Source of the DNA: JBDFMH01 sp047238125
Lineage (GTDB): Bacteria; Pseudomonadota; Alphaproteobacteria; Sphingomonadales; Sphingomonadaceae
Length of the DNA: 64,000 bases
Assembly: GCF_047238125.1 (NCBI RefSeq)
Contig: NZ_JBDFMH010000001.1
Span: 3,224,001-3,288,000 of the forward strand
Direction: 5' to 3'
Made by a program: the position numbers and the translations under genes. Positions 44,174 to 53,335 of this stretch are shown here, piece after piece. The notes under the pieces were generated by a model. The model was given only the letters and a program-made list of their open reading frames with translations. It was not told where the DNA came from and ran no database searches. The stretch's first letter is position 1, and each line of letters begins with the position of its first letter.

Positions 44174-44751
44174 GCGATCAATCCCGTCACGATGGTCGGC
44201 AGGCCGACGATGCCGCAGGCCAGCAGCGTGCCGACCTGGGAGCGGCGGCGATCCTGCATCAGGATGATTGTGGCGACCACTGCCCAGCCGATCGGCAGCA
44301 TGAAGAAAGCCGCGACGTTGGCGTTGGCCTCCCCCCAGCCCAGCAGCATCGCCGATCCCCGCATGGTGAGCGCGAGCGCGGCGGCGGCAAGGAAGCCACC
44401 GGGGATCACGATCAGGAAGGTCGTCAGCCGGCCGCCGATCCGCCACGCTTCCCCCGCCTCAGGCATCATCCCGGCGCGACGGTTGGCGGCAGCGGCGCGG
44501 CCGGCCGGCGATCGCCATCCGGCGAGCGCGAGCAGCGCGAACGCCGCCAGGATCGCGACCAGCGCGACGATCGACACCCCCCAGGCGCCGGCAATCGCGG
44601 CACCCGCAACCAGCGCCAGCAGCAGCAGGCCCCAGCCGATGCCGTTCCACAGCAGCGACCGGCTGGGCCGCGACCAGGCGAAGCGCAGCACGCCGACGGC
44701 CGCGGCCGCAAGCGCCGATGCCAGCCAGAGCGAGGTGCCTGCGGGCTCCAT
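44170..44751 (-). CDS. Small polytopic membrane protein in siderophore-uptake operon
   Basis: 193 residues with about five hydrophobic helices (near 7-23, 34-55, 58-78, 108-130, 140-163, 172-190). I do not recognise a named family. It is locked between the TonB receptor and the PepSY protein with a 1-base overlap upstream and a 4-nt overlap downstream, so its function is almost certainly in the same iron-acquisition process, perhaps inner-membrane passage or iron reduction (inference). Confidence 0.75.
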   Translation of the reverse strand: MEPAGTSLWLASALAAAAVGVLRFAWSRPSRSLLWNGIGWGLLLLALVAGAAIAGAWGVSIVALVAILAAFALLALAGWRSPAGRAAAANRRAGMMPEAGEAWRIGGRLTTFLIVIPGGFLAAAALALTMRGSAMLLGWGEANANVAAFFMLPIGWAVVATIILMQDRRRSQVGTLLACGIVGLPTIVTGLIA

Positions 44752-46895
44752 CAGAACCGGTAGCTCAGCGTGCCGAAGACGTTGCGCTCGGCGCCGTTGA
44801 AGCAGTCCCCGCGGGCCAGGCAGGCCGAATAATAATCCTTGCCCAGCAGGTTGGTGGCGTTGATCGCCAGGCTCCAGCGCTGCCAGCGGAATTCGGCGAA
44901 GCCATCGACCAGCGTGTAATCGGGCGTGGTGATGCCGTTCGGGAAGGCGAAGCCGAACGACTTGTTCTCGCCGGCATAGCGCACGCCCGCCCCCAGCCGG
45001 AGGCCGATGTCGCCGGGCAGATCGAAGCTGCGTGCCGCCCAGATCGAGGCATTGTGCTTGGGCACATTCTCAAGCTGCTGGTTGGTGCCGTCGATCTCGG
45101 CTTCGTTATAGCTGTAGTTGGCGATCAGCTGCAGCCGGCCCGGCAGCTCGGTGCGCGCCTCGAACTCGATGCCCTTGGAAGTGAGCGAGCCGGCCTGGCG
45201 CTGATCGAACGGATCGGGCGTGGTGGGATCGTCCACCGGACGGTTGTTCTCCTTGATCCGGTATCCGGTGATCGTGATCAGGCTGGCGGGGTTGAGCTCA
45301 TACTTGATCCCCGCTTCATATTGATTGCCCGATTTCGGCACGAACGGATTGCCGTTGCTGGCGGTGCCGGCGATCGGCTCGAAGCTTTCGGTATAGCTGA
45401 AGAAGGGCGAGAGGCCGGGCAGGATCTCGCCGATGACGCCCGCGCGGAAGGTGGTGGCGTTCTGCTTGACCTTGGGCGCGCCGAACGCGCTGCTCGTCAC
45501 CCGATCCCGGCGAGCGCCGAGCACGATCGAGACGCGATCCCAGAGCCGGATCTGATCCTGGAGATAGAAGCCTAGCTGGGTCTGCTCGACATCCTCGGAC
45601 GGACCGGCGGGCTGGGGCAGGCCGCCGCCGAAGTCGGAGAGGGCGGCATAGTCGGGATCATAGATGTCGATATATTCGAATGCGAAGCCGCCGACCTTGC
45701 GGACATGGTTCCAGCTGTAATCGACGCCGGCGAGCAGGACATGCTCGATGTTGGCGCCGGTATCGAACTTCAGCTGGAGGTTGTTGTCGGTCGAGAAGAT
45801 CTCCATCCGCGCGCGGCTGCCATCGGCATAGAGGCCGATCGTGCGCTGGTTGGTGTCGCGCACCGCCACCCCCGTCAGCGGATCGATCACCGGCGTGCCG
45901 GTCGCGGGATCGAGCAGGACATAGGGATTGGCTGGGTTGGAATAGCTGTCGGGATAATGGGTGAAGTAGGTCAGGTCGCTGTCGATGTAGCGCGCCTTCA
46001 GGCTGAGCCGGGCGCTTTCGCTGAAGCGGTGATTGACGAGTGCGGTGCCTTGCAGCAGCCGGCCGTCATAGCGATCCCAGCCGGGCTTGCCGATGAAGCG
46101 ATCGAACGGCAGCCGGCCGTTGGGGTTGGGCAGCAGCGTCCCGACGACCGGCAGGAACTGCGAGGTCGAGCCGCCGTCATCCTCCTGATAGAGGCCGAGC
46201 AGCGTGATATCGGTGGCGGTGCCGGGCGACCAGGTGATCGACGGCGCGATCATGATGCGATCATCGGGCACGAAATCGACCTGGGTGCCGGCATCGCGCA
46301 CGCGAGCGACGAAGCGCGCGGCCAGATCGCCCGTAATCGGCCCGGTGACATCGACCAGCGCTTCCTTGCGATCGAACGACCCATAGCGCAGCGACACTTC
46401 GCCGGCCGCCTCCGACGAAGGCAGCTTGCTGTTTAGATTGACGAGACCGCCGAGCGAGCCCTGTCCGAACAGCACCGACGAGGGGCCGCGCAGCACCTGG
46501 ACACTGTCGAAATTATAGGGGTCGGCGCGGATCGTGGCGTAGAAGCTGAATACGTCGCGCATGCCATCGCGGAACTGGAGCGCGTTCAGGCCGCGCACGA
46601 AATTGCTGTCGATGCGGCTGTCGGGGCCATAGGGGTTCGCCTGGACGCCAGCGACATAGTTCAGCGTATCGGAAATCGACACCGCACCCTGCGCCTCGAG
46701 CAGATCGGCCGAAACGATGGTCACCGGCTGTGGGGTCAGGATCGCGGGCGTGTCGGTCTTGGTTGCAGCGTTGCTGGCTTCGAGCTGGCCGAGCACGATG
46801 ATATCGTCACTGGCATCGAAGGCTTCGGCCAGCGCCGGCGCGGCAACGAGCGAAGCGATGGCAAGCGTGGCAAGCGACGTAACTGAACGCATCAT
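44751..46895 (-). CDS. TonB-dependent siderophore receptor
   Basis: 714 residues with a signal peptide (about 1-24, ending ALAEA). The plug domain (about 50-160) has ILTPQPVTIVSADLLEAQGA and VLRGPSSVLFGQGSLGGLVN in parts. A 22-strand barrel follows, ending with the aromatic terminal residue in FGTLSYRF, as required for outer-membrane insertion. The FRDGMRDVFSFY segment and overall form match ferrichrome/ferrioxamine-type receptors. A Fur-type box lies 27 bp upstream of the start. First gene of a three-gene operon with the membrane protein and PepSY protein. Confidence 0.94.
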   Translation of the reverse strand: MMRSVTSLATLAIASLVAAPALAEAFDASDDIIVLGQLEASNAATKTDTPAILTPQPVTIVSADLLEAQGAVSISDTLNYVAGVQANPYGPDSRIDSNFVRGLNALQFRDGMRDVFSFYATIRADPYNFDSVQVLRGPSSVLFGQGSLGGLVNLNSKLPSSEAAGEVSLRYGSFDRKEALVDVTGPITGDLAARFVARVRDAGTQVDFVPDDRIMIAPSITWSPGTATDITLLGLYQEDDGGSTSQFLPVVGTLLPNPNGRLPFDRFIGKPGWDRYDGRLLQGTALVNHRFSESARLSLKARYIDSDLTYFTHYPDSYSNPANPYVLLDPATGTPVIDPLTGVAVRDTNQRTIGLYADGSRARMEIFSTDNNLQLKFDTGANIEHVLLAGVDYSWNHVRKVGGFAFEYIDIYDPDYAALSDFGGGLPQPAGPSEDVEQTQLGFYLQDQIRLWDRVSIVLGARRDRVTSSAFGAPKVKQNATTFRAGVIGEILPGLSPFFSYTESFEPIAGTASNGNPFVPKSGNQYEAGIKYELNPASLITITGYRIKENNRPVDDPTTPDPFDQRQAGSLTSKGIEFEARTELPGRLQLIANYSYNEAEIDGTNQQLENVPKHNASIWAARSFDLPGDIGLRLGAGVRYAGENKSFGFAFPNGITTPDYTLVDGFAEFRWQRWSLAINATNLLGKDYYSACLARGDCFNGAERNVFGTLSYRF

Positions 46896-46921
46896 GTCCC
46901 CCTGTGGATGCCTGCCGACTA

Positions 46922-46940
46922 ATGCGAGTCAATCTCATTA
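46922..46940 (-). promoter_or_regulatory. Fur-type iron box upstream of the TonB receptor
   Basis: ATGCGAGTCAATCTCATTA (plus strand) is an imperfect 19-bp palindrome close to the sphingomonad/alphaproteobacterial Fur box pattern (ATGCGAAT-N-ATTCTCATT type). It lies 27 bases ahead of the receptor start, where a repressor would block its promoter. It may also affect the divergent DCC gene. Confidence 0.7.
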
Positions 46941-47024
46941 TCAAGTGATTTTCCGGGGGGTGGGGAGCAGCCGACGCGCAAGAATTTCGGGATGGGGAGG
47001 CGCAATGCGCGCCGGGCATCCTAC

Positions 47025-47393
47025 ATGGGTTTCATGGTCGACCTGACAGTCTGGCATGACGGCACCTGTCCGCTGTGCGCCCGCGAGATCGCTTTCATGC
47101 GCCGGCTCGATCGGGCAGGCGCGATCCGGTTCGTGGATGCGGCCGATCCGGCGGCTGTGTGCCCGATCGATCGCGGCGCGCTGCTGGATCGCTTCCATGC
47201 GCGCGAGGATGGCGTGATGCTTTCCGGCGCGGCGGCATTCGCGGCGATGTGGCGGGCGATCCCGCTGCTGCGGCCGATCGGCCTGGCCGCGCGCAACCCG
47301 ATCGTGCTGGCGCTGCTCGAGCGAGCCTATCGTCTTTTCCTGCGCGGGCGGCCGCGTCTGCAAAGGGCCTTGCGCCAGCGGCGGACGGCATGA
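47025..47393 (+). CDS. DCC-family thiol-disulfide oxidoreductase-like protein (DUF393)
   Basis: 122 residues from ATG 47025; ATG 47034 and ATG 46992 are in frame and cannot be excluded because none has a clear SD. The family signature is near the N-terminus: WHDGTCPLCAREIAFMRRLD, with the DxxCPLC motif that names the DCC family. Redox chemistry is presumed but no substrate is known. It overlaps the DUF427 gene by 4 nt. Confidence 0.88.
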   Translation: MGFMVDLTVWHDGTCPLCAREIAFMRRLDRAGAIRFVDAADPAAVCPIDRGALLDRFHAREDGVMLSGAAAFAAMWRAIPLLRPIGLAARNPIVLALLERAYRLFLRGRPRLQRALRQRRTA

Positions 47394-47884
47394 GGCCGCG
47401 CCCGGACCCGGCAGCACCGGGACAGGAAAGCGTCTGGGATTTCCCGCGCCCCGCGATCGCCGAGCCGAGCGCGGCGCATATCCGCATCGAGCATGGCGGG
47501 GTCGTGATCGCCGAGACGCGCCGGGCGATCCGCACGCTCGAAACGAGCCATCCGCCAAGCTATTATATCCCGCCCGAGGATATCCGCGCAGGCGTGCTGC
47601 GCCGGGCGGCGGGCAGTTCCTTCTGCGAATGGAAGGGGTCGGCGGCCTATTGGGATGTGGTGCTCGGCGGCATCGTGCTGCCGCGCGTCGGCTGGAGCTA
47701 TCCGAGCCCGACCGCGCCGTTCGCGATGCTGCGCGACCATGTCGCTTTCTACGCTACCCCGTTCGATCGCTGTACCGTGGATGGCGAGACGGTGACGCCG
47801 CAGCCCGGCGGCTTTTATGGCGGATGGATCACCAGCCGCTTCGCCGGCCCGTTCAAGGGCGTACCCGGCAGCATGGGCTGGTGA
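47390..47884 (+). CDS. DUF427 domain protein
   Basis: 164 residues from ATG 47390. The DUF427 core is clear: VVIAETRRAIRTLETSHPPSYYIPPEDI in parts, CEWKGSAAYWDVV, and AFYATPFDRCTVDGE. The family is a small beta-rich fold of unknown biochemical role, often in metabolic or stress operons. It overlaps the DCC gene upstream (ATGA) and precedes the AarF/UbiB kinase gene by 4 bp. Confidence 0.88.
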   Translation: MRPRPDPAAPGQESVWDFPRPAIAEPSAAHIRIEHGGVVIAETRRAIRTLETSHPPSYYIPPEDIRAGVLRRAAGSSFCEWKGSAAYWDVVLGGIVLPRVGWSYPSPTAPFAMLRDHVAFYATPFDRCTVDGETVTPQPGGFYGGWITSRFAGPFKGVPGSMGW

Positions 47885-47888
47885 CCGG

Positions 47889-49244
47889 GTGAGCGACGAG
47901 GCGCCCGACGACCGGATTGATCCGCGGGCGCGGGCGGTGCCGAGCGGGCGGCTGTCACGCTTCGGCCAGTTCGGCCGGCTGGCGGGCGGCGTGGCGGGCG
48001 GGATGCTGGCCGAAGGCGCGCGCCGGCTGGCGGATGGCGAACGGCCGCGGATGCGCGAGATGCTGCTGACGCCGGCCAATGTCGGCCGCGTCGCCGATCG
48101 GCTGTCGCACCTCCGCGGCGCGGCGATGAAGCTGGGCCAGATGATCTCGATGGATGCCGGCGACATGCTGCCGCCAGAGCTGGCCGAAATCATGGCGCGG
48201 CTGCGCCAGAATGCGCACCGGATGCCGCCGCAACAGCTGCAGCAGGTGCTGGCCGCGGAGTGGGGCAAGGATTGGCGCAGCCGTTTCGCGCGGTTCAATG
48301 CCACGCCGATCGCGGCGGCATCGATCGGCCAGGTCCACCGCGCCACCACGCGCGACGGACGCGATCTGGCGATCAAGGTGCAATATCCGGGTGTCGCGCA
48401 GAGCATAGAGGCCGATGTCGACAATGTGGCGACGCTGTTGCGCGTCTCCGGCCTGCTGCCGCGCGGGCTGGACATCGCGCCGCTCTTGGCCGCCGCCAAG
48501 GAGCAGCTGCGCGAAGAAGCCGACTATGTGCGCGAGAGCGAGCAGATGGCGCTCTTCGGCCGGCTGCTGGCGGATGCGCCCGACTATCTGGTGCCCGAGC
48601 GTGATGCCGAATTCACGACGCCCCAGGTGCTGGCGATGACGTTCGTCGAGGGGCGGCCGATCGAGAGCCTGGCGGAAGCGCCGCAGGACGAACGCGACCG
48701 GGCGATGACCGCGCTGATCCGGCTGGTGCTGCGCGAGCTCTTCGAATTCGGCGTGATGCAGACCGATCCGAACTTCGCCAATTATCGCTGGCAGCCGGAC
48801 AGCGGCCGGCTGGTGCTGCTCGATTTCGGGGCGGCGCGGCCGGTGCCGGCAGAAACATCGGGCGGCTATCGCGCGCTGCTGCAGGCCGGCATGGCGGGGG
48901 ATCGCGATGCCACCCGCGCCGCCGCGCTGGCGGCGGGCTTTGTGGGCGAAGGCGCGGTGCAGAACCACCTTACGCGGATCGACGAGATGATCGACGTGGT
49001 GATCGCCGAACTGGGCAAGCCCGGCGCGTTCGATTTCGGCGATCGCGGCTTCGTTGGCGTGCTGCGGGACCAGGGCATGGATGTCGCCGCCGATCAGGCC
49101 GCCTGGCACATTCCGCCGGCCGACCTGCTGTTCGTGCAGCGCAAGATCAGCGGCACCGCACTGCTGGCCGCGCGGCTGAAGGCGCAGGTCGATGTGCGCG
49201 CACTGCTGGCGCCCTATCTAGAGGATTCCCGTGTCGATGCCTGA
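47889..49244 (+). CDS. AarF/UbiB (ABC1) family atypical kinase
   Basis: 451 residues from GTG 47889 (VSDEAPDD). ABC1 motifs: the KxGQ motif in RGAAMKLGQMISMDAG, the Ala-rich loop IAAASIGQVHRA, DLAIKVQYPG with the nucleotide-binding Lys, EADYVRESEQM, and the QTDPNFANYRW catalytic segment followed by LVLLDFGAARP. UbiB-like proteins act in ubiquinone synthesis or lipid transport; this one resembles the soluble ADCK3-like group without obvious C-terminal helices. It ends the DCC-DUF427-ABC1 run. Confidence 0.92.
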   Translation: MSDEAPDDRIDPRARAVPSGRLSRFGQFGRLAGGVAGGMLAEGARRLADGERPRMREMLLTPANVGRVADRLSHLRGAAMKLGQMISMDAGDMLPPELAEIMARLRQNAHRMPPQQLQQVLAAEWGKDWRSRFARFNATPIAAASIGQVHRATTRDGRDLAIKVQYPGVAQSIEADVDNVATLLRVSGLLPRGLDIAPLLAAAKEQLREEADYVRESEQMALFGRLLADAPDYLVPERDAEFTTPQVLAMTFVEGRPIESLAEAPQDERDRAMTALIRLVLRELFEFGVMQTDPNFANYRWQPDSGRLVLLDFGAARPVPAETSGGYRALLQAGMAGDRDATRAAALAAGFVGEGAVQNHLTRIDEMIDVVIAELGKPGAFDFGDRGFVGVLRDQGMDVAADQAAWHIPPADLLFVQRKISGTALLAARLKAQVDVRALLAPYLEDSRVDA

Positions 49245-49289
49245 CCGGCTAATCTTGTCGTGGGGCGGGGCTTTCGACATGATCCGAGC

Positions 49290-49628
49290 ATGCCCAAATA
49301 TCTGATCTCCTTCCCCGGCGAGGCGATGTTGCTGGCGGAGGAGGATTATCCGGCGGTTTCCGCCGCCGCGCACGCGGTGATCGAAGAGGCGAAGGCTGCA
49401 GGCGTCTATGTGTTCGCCGGCGGTATCCACGAGCAGGTCGACCCGGTGCTGGTGGCCGGTGACGGGTCGGTCGAGGCCGGGACCTATCCGGGGGTTCGAC
49501 TGACTGGCGGCTTCACGATCCTGGAACTGCCGGCGCGCGCGGATGCGATCGAATGGGCACGCAGGATCGCGGTCGCGTGCCGGTGCGCAGAGGAACTGCG
49601 CGAATTCATGATCGATCCGGCGAGCTGA
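49290..49628 (+). CDS. YCII-related protein
   Basis: 112 residues from ATG 49290. Compact alpha/beta ferredoxin-like sequence with YLISFPGEAMLL, VYVFAGGIHEQVDP, and TGGFTILELPARADAIEWARRIA in parts, matching YCII-related proteins (DGPF-type). Function is uncertain in this family, though some members are dehydrochlorinase-like enzymes. It lies 45 bp after the ABC1 gene and may be read with it. Confidence 0.85.
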   Translation: MPKYLISFPGEAMLLAEEDYPAVSAAAHAVIEEAKAAGVYVFAGGIHEQVDPVLVAGDGSVEAGTYPGVRLTGGFTILELPARADAIEWARRIAVACRCAEELREFMIDPAS

Positions 49629-49683
49629 GCGCGCCTGATCCTACTACGCCTTGTCAGGAAGCCGATGGATGGACGCCTGCGCG

Positions 49684-51405
49684 TTACGCCGCCTGGCGGC
49701 GCAGCAGGCGGCCGGGGCGGGCGCCGGTCGCCTGGTCATGCTCGCGGGTGGGCACGCCGGCCACGATCGTCGCGCGATAGCCGCTGACCGACTGGAGCAG
49801 GCGACTGGCGCCGCCCGGCAGATCATCGACGATGGTCGGCCGGCCGAGCTTCAGCGCATCGAAATCGATCACGTTGAGGTCGGCGCGAAGGCCGGGGGCG
49901 ATGCGGCCGCGATCGCGCAGATTGTAGGCGCGCGCGGTATCCGCGGTCATCATCCTGACCACCTGTTCGACCGGCAGCGTGGCACCGCGGCGGCGATCGC
50001 GCGCCCAGTGCGTGAGCATGAAGCTGTTCATCGATCCATCGCAGATCGTCATGACATGGGCGCCGGCGTCAGATGCGCCCAGGATCGCGGCATCTCGCGC
50101 CATCAGCTGGCCGAGATGTTCGAGCCCGGTCTCGTCATAATTGTTGACCGCCAGCAGCAGGCGCGGATTGCGGCTGGTGGCCAGCATCGCATCATAGGCC
50201 AGCGACTGCACAGGCACGCCGGTGCGCGCGGCGAGGTGGACGAGGTTGCGGCTCTCGTCGGGTTCGTAATCAGCTTCCTCGCCAAGATCGTAGCAGCGAT
50301 CCCAATGCGCGTTCAGGAAGGCGCAGAAACTCCCTTCCGGATCGGTTTCCGCCAGGATGCGCTGCTTGATGTCCGGCTTGGCCAGCTCGGCGATCAGCTG
50401 TGACGGGGGCACCGACCGGCGGACTTCGAGGAAGGTCGGCCGTTCCATGAAGGGGTGCGTGCCCAGGAAGCTGAGCAGCGCGCCGATGCTGCGCCCGCTG
50501 ACCTGCGCGAAAGCGCGCGAGCGGCCGCCGGCATTGACCTGGTCCATCCAGTCCAGCTGTTCGCGCCAGAAGCTGGGATAGAGATTGGGCTGCAGCACGA
50601 GCATATGCACATCGACCCCGGTCTGCGCGACCAGCCGGTCGTAGAGTGCCATCTCGCCTTTGAGCGCGTCATAATCCTCGCCGACCAGACCTTCGGGCGC
50701 GAATTCGACGAGGCCGCGATGCGCGGCGACGGCGCGGGCGATCGCCATCAGTTCCGGTTCGTCCGCGCGGAAATCGGGCGTCATCCCGCCCGATGCGGTA
50801 CGGTGGACCGAGGTGCGCGAGCTGGACAGGCCGAACGCACCGGCGCGCATCCCTTCATCCACCAGCCGCGCCATTTCCGCCACTTCGGCATCGTTGGCGG
50901 GGGTCTCGGTACCGACCTTGTCCCCCAGCACATAGAGGCGCAGCGGGCCGTGCGGCATCAGCGCGCCGATATCGAAGGTGCGCGGCGTGGAATCGAGGAC
51001 GTCGAGATAGTCGGGGAAGCTTTCCCAATTCCAGCGCAGCCCTTCGTGCAGCGCGCTGCCGGGGATTTCCTCGACCCCGTCCATCAGCTCGATCAGCCGC
51101 TCCTCCGCGCCGCGGCGGACGGGCGCGAAGCCGACGCCGCAATTGCCAAGGATCGCGGTGGTGACACCCGAGCTGAACGAGGGATCGAGCACCGGATCCC
51201 ACGTCGCCTGGCCATCATAATGGGTGTGGATATCGACCCAGCCGGGGGTGACCAGCAAGCCATCCGCATCGATCTCTCGATCGCCGCGCGCGGCGACCTT
51301 GCCGACCTCGACGATCAGGCCGCCATCGACCGCGACATCCGCGACGAAGCCGGGCGAACCCGTGCCATCGATGACGGTGCCGCCGCGGATCACCAGATCG
51401 ACCAT
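49684..51405 (-). CDS. N-acyl-D-amino-acid deacylase (amidohydrolase family)
   Basis: 573 residues. Starts with VDLVIRGGTVIDGTGSPGF and has the metal-binding DIHTHYDGQATWDP, the GVTTAILGNCGVGFAP strand with the conserved Cys, and late ASDAGAHVMTICD, characteristic of D-aminoacylase-type amidohydrolases. It would release D-amino acids from N-acyl forms. It has no signal peptide, so it is cytosolic. The 66-bp gap to the upstream glutathione peroxidase gene is on the same strand, so they could share a transcript. Confidence 0.92.
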   Translation of the reverse strand: MVDLVIRGGTVIDGTGSPGFVADVAVDGGLIVEVGKVAARGDREIDADGLLVTPGWVDIHTHYDGQATWDPVLDPSFSSGVTTAILGNCGVGFAPVRRGAEERLIELMDGVEEIPGSALHEGLRWNWESFPDYLDVLDSTPRTFDIGALMPHGPLRLYVLGDKVGTETPANDAEVAEMARLVDEGMRAGAFGLSSSRTSVHRTASGGMTPDFRADEPELMAIARAVAAHRGLVEFAPEGLVGEDYDALKGEMALYDRLVAQTGVDVHMLVLQPNLYPSFWREQLDWMDQVNAGGRSRAFAQVSGRSIGALLSFLGTHPFMERPTFLEVRRSVPPSQLIAELAKPDIKQRILAETDPEGSFCAFLNAHWDRCYDLGEEADYEPDESRNLVHLAARTGVPVQSLAYDAMLATSRNPRLLLAVNNYDETGLEHLGQLMARDAAILGASDAGAHVMTICDGSMNSFMLTHWARDRRRGATLPVEQVVRMMTADTARAYNLRDRGRIAPGLRADLNVIDFDALKLGRPTIVDDLPGGASRLLQSVSGYRATIVAGVPTREHDQATGARPGRLLRRQAA

Positions 51406-51470
51406 CGTCTCATCCTCTCAACTTCTTGTCTTTGCGCGACGATCCTAACCGAAACGGCTAGCAGGCGCGA

Positions 51471-52016
51471 CTATTTCGCGAGTTCGGCCTCCACCGCGGA
51501 GACGATGCGGGGATCGTCGGGCGCCATGTCCGGCGAGAAGCGCGCCACCACCTGGCCATCGCGGGCGACCAGGAACTTCTCGAAATTCCACAGTAGCTCA
51601 GGCGCCGGGTTCGGCGTCATGCCATAGCCCTTCAGCTTCTCGCGAAAATCGGCGTCGGCCTCGGCGGCGGGCTTCGCAGCGGTGAGCGCGGCATAGAGCG
51701 GATGCTTGTCCGCACCCGTCGCCTTCACCTTCGAGAACATCGGGAAATCGACGTTGAACTTCGTCTCGCAGAAGGTCGCGATCTCGGCATCGCTGCCGGG
51801 TTCCTGGCCCGCGAAATCATTGGCGGGGAAGCCGAGCACGACCAGCCCCTGGTCACGGTACCGGGTGTAGAGCACCTCGAGCGCTTCATATTGCGGGGTG
51901 AGGCCGCATTTGGAGGCGGTGTTCACGATGAGCCGCACCTTGCCGGCATGATCGCCAAGGCTGCCGGGCGAACCGTCAATCCGGGTGAGCGGGATCTGTT
52001 CGAGCGATTCGGCCAT
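51471..52016 (-). CDS. Glutathione peroxidase (Cys type)
   Basis: 181 residues. The three family motifs are intact: NTASKCGLTPQY with the peroxidatic Cys, FPANDFAGQEPGSD, and WNFEKFLV. The second half has a longer insert between HPLYAAL and WNFEKF than E. coli BtuE; I have seen similar inserts in alphaproteobacterial members. It reduces peroxides using thioredoxin or glutathione in the cytosol. ATG 52016 has SD AGGAGAG. Divergent from metZ. Confidence 0.94.
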   Translation of the reverse strand: MAESLEQIPLTRIDGSPGSLGDHAGKVRLIVNTASKCGLTPQYEALEVLYTRYRDQGLVVLGFPANDFAGQEPGSDAEIATFCETKFNVDFPMFSKVKATGADKHPLYAALTAAKPAAEADADFREKLKGYGMTPNPAPELLWNFEKFLVARDGQVVARFSPDMAPDDPRIVSAVEAELAK

Positions 52017-52126
52017 GCATCTCTCCTATGAATTTGATGCATCCTTTCATGCGATGGTCCCCCGCGGCAAGGGAGGACCCGACCGCTCGATTGACGGAAG
52101 GGCGCATCGGGGGGCAAAGCGCTGCC

Positions 52127-53335
52127 ATGAAGCGCACCACCGGCCAGGACCGCACGATCACCGCCAACTGGCGCCCGGCCACCCGCGCGGTGCGCGGGGG
52201 CACGGCGCGGTCCGAATATGGCGAGACCAGCGAGGCGCTGTTCCTGACATCCGGCTATGCCTATGACTGCGCGGCCGATGCCGCCGCGCGCTTTGCGGGC
52301 GAGCAGGAGGGGATGACCTATTCCCGCCTGCAGAACCCGACCGTCGACATGTTCGAGCGGCGTGTGGCGCTGATGGAGGGCACTGAAGCGGCGCGGGGCA
52401 CCGCCAGCGGCATGGCGGCGATGACGGCGGCGCTGCTGTGCCAGCTTTCCGCAGGCGATCATGTGGTGGCGGGGCGGGCCGCGTTCGGATCGTGCCGCTG
52501 GCTGACCGATACGCTGCTGCCGAAGTTCGGCATCGCCACCACGATCGTCGACGGGCGCGACATCGACCAATGGCGCGATGCGATCCGCCCCGAGACGAAG
52601 CTGTTCTTCTTCGAAACCCCGGCCAACCCGACGCTGGACATCGTCGACATGGCAGCCGTGTGCGGACTGGCGCGCGAACGCGGCATCACGACGGTGGTCG
52701 ACAATGCGTTCGCCAGCCCCGCGCTGCAGCGGCCGATCGAATATGGCGCGGATATCATCGCCCATTCGGCGACCAAGATGATGGACGGGCAGGGCCGGGT
52801 GCTGGCCGGCGTCGTCTGCGGCACCGAGAAGTTCATTCTCGACACGCTGCTGCCCTTCACGCGCAACACTGGGCCGACGCTGAGCGCGTTCAACGCCTGG
52901 GTGGTGCTGAAGGGCTTGGAGACGCTGGACCTGCGCATCCGACGACAGAGCGAGACTGCGCTGACGCTGGCGCGCTATCTGGAAAGGCGCGTGCCGGGGC
53001 TGCTCTATCCCGGTCTCGAGAGCCATCCGCAACACGCGCTGGCGATGCGGCAGATGGAAGCGGGCGGCACCATCATCGCCTTCACGCTGGATGGTGGACG
53101 CACCCAGGCGCACGCGCTGCTGGATGCGATGCGGCTGGTCGATATCTCAAACAATATCGGCGATTCGCGATCGCTGATGACGCATCCCTGCTCGACCACG
53201 CACAGCGGCCTTTCCGCCGAGGTGCGCGCTGAGATGGGGGTGGGCGAGGGGATGCTGCGGCTGAACGTTGGGCTGGAACATCCCGACGACCTGATCGAGG
53301 ATTTCGACCAGGCGCTGACGGCGGTCGGGCTGTGA
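52127..53335 (+). CDS. metZ: O-succinylhomoserine sulfhydrylase (trans-sulfuration PLP enzyme)
   Basis: 402 residues from ATG 52127. Cys/Met-metabolism PLP family: YSRLQNPTVDMFERR, TASGMAAMTAALL, FFETPANPTLDIVD, the PLP lysine in HSATKMMDGQGRVLAG, and LSAEVRAEMGV near the end. The FGSCRWLTDTLLPKFGI segment is of the MetZ type, which makes homocysteine directly from O-succinylhomoserine and sulfide. Homologues MetB/MetY cannot be fully excluded. It is the first of four genes joined by 4-nt overlaps (metZ-apaG-lysR-GNAT). Confidence 0.92.
   Translation: MKRTTGQDRTITANWRPATRAVRGGTARSEYGETSEALFLTSGYAYDCAADAAARFAGEQEGMTYSRLQNPTVDMFERRVALMEGTEAARGTASGMAAMTAALLCQLSAGDHVVAGRAAFGSCRWLTDTLLPKFGIATTIVDGRDIDQWRDAIRPETKLFFFETPANPTLDIVDMAAVCGLARERGITTVVDNAFASPALQRPIEYGADIIAHSATKMMDGQGRVLAGVVCGTEKFILDTLLPFTRNTGPTLSAFNAWVVLKGLETLDLRIRRQSETALTLARYLERRVPGLLYPGLESHPQHALAMRQMEAGGTIIAFTLDGGRTQAHALLDAMRLVDISNNIGDSRSLMTHPCSTTHSGLSAEVRAEMGVGEGMLRLNVGLEHPDDLIEDFDQALTAVGL

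Noticed and set aside
52017..52126. Possible SAM-binding riboswitch ahead of metZ
   Set aside because: metZ is a frequent riboswitch target in alphaproteobacteria, but I could not match the conserved core of SAM-II or related classes in this 110-bp gap.
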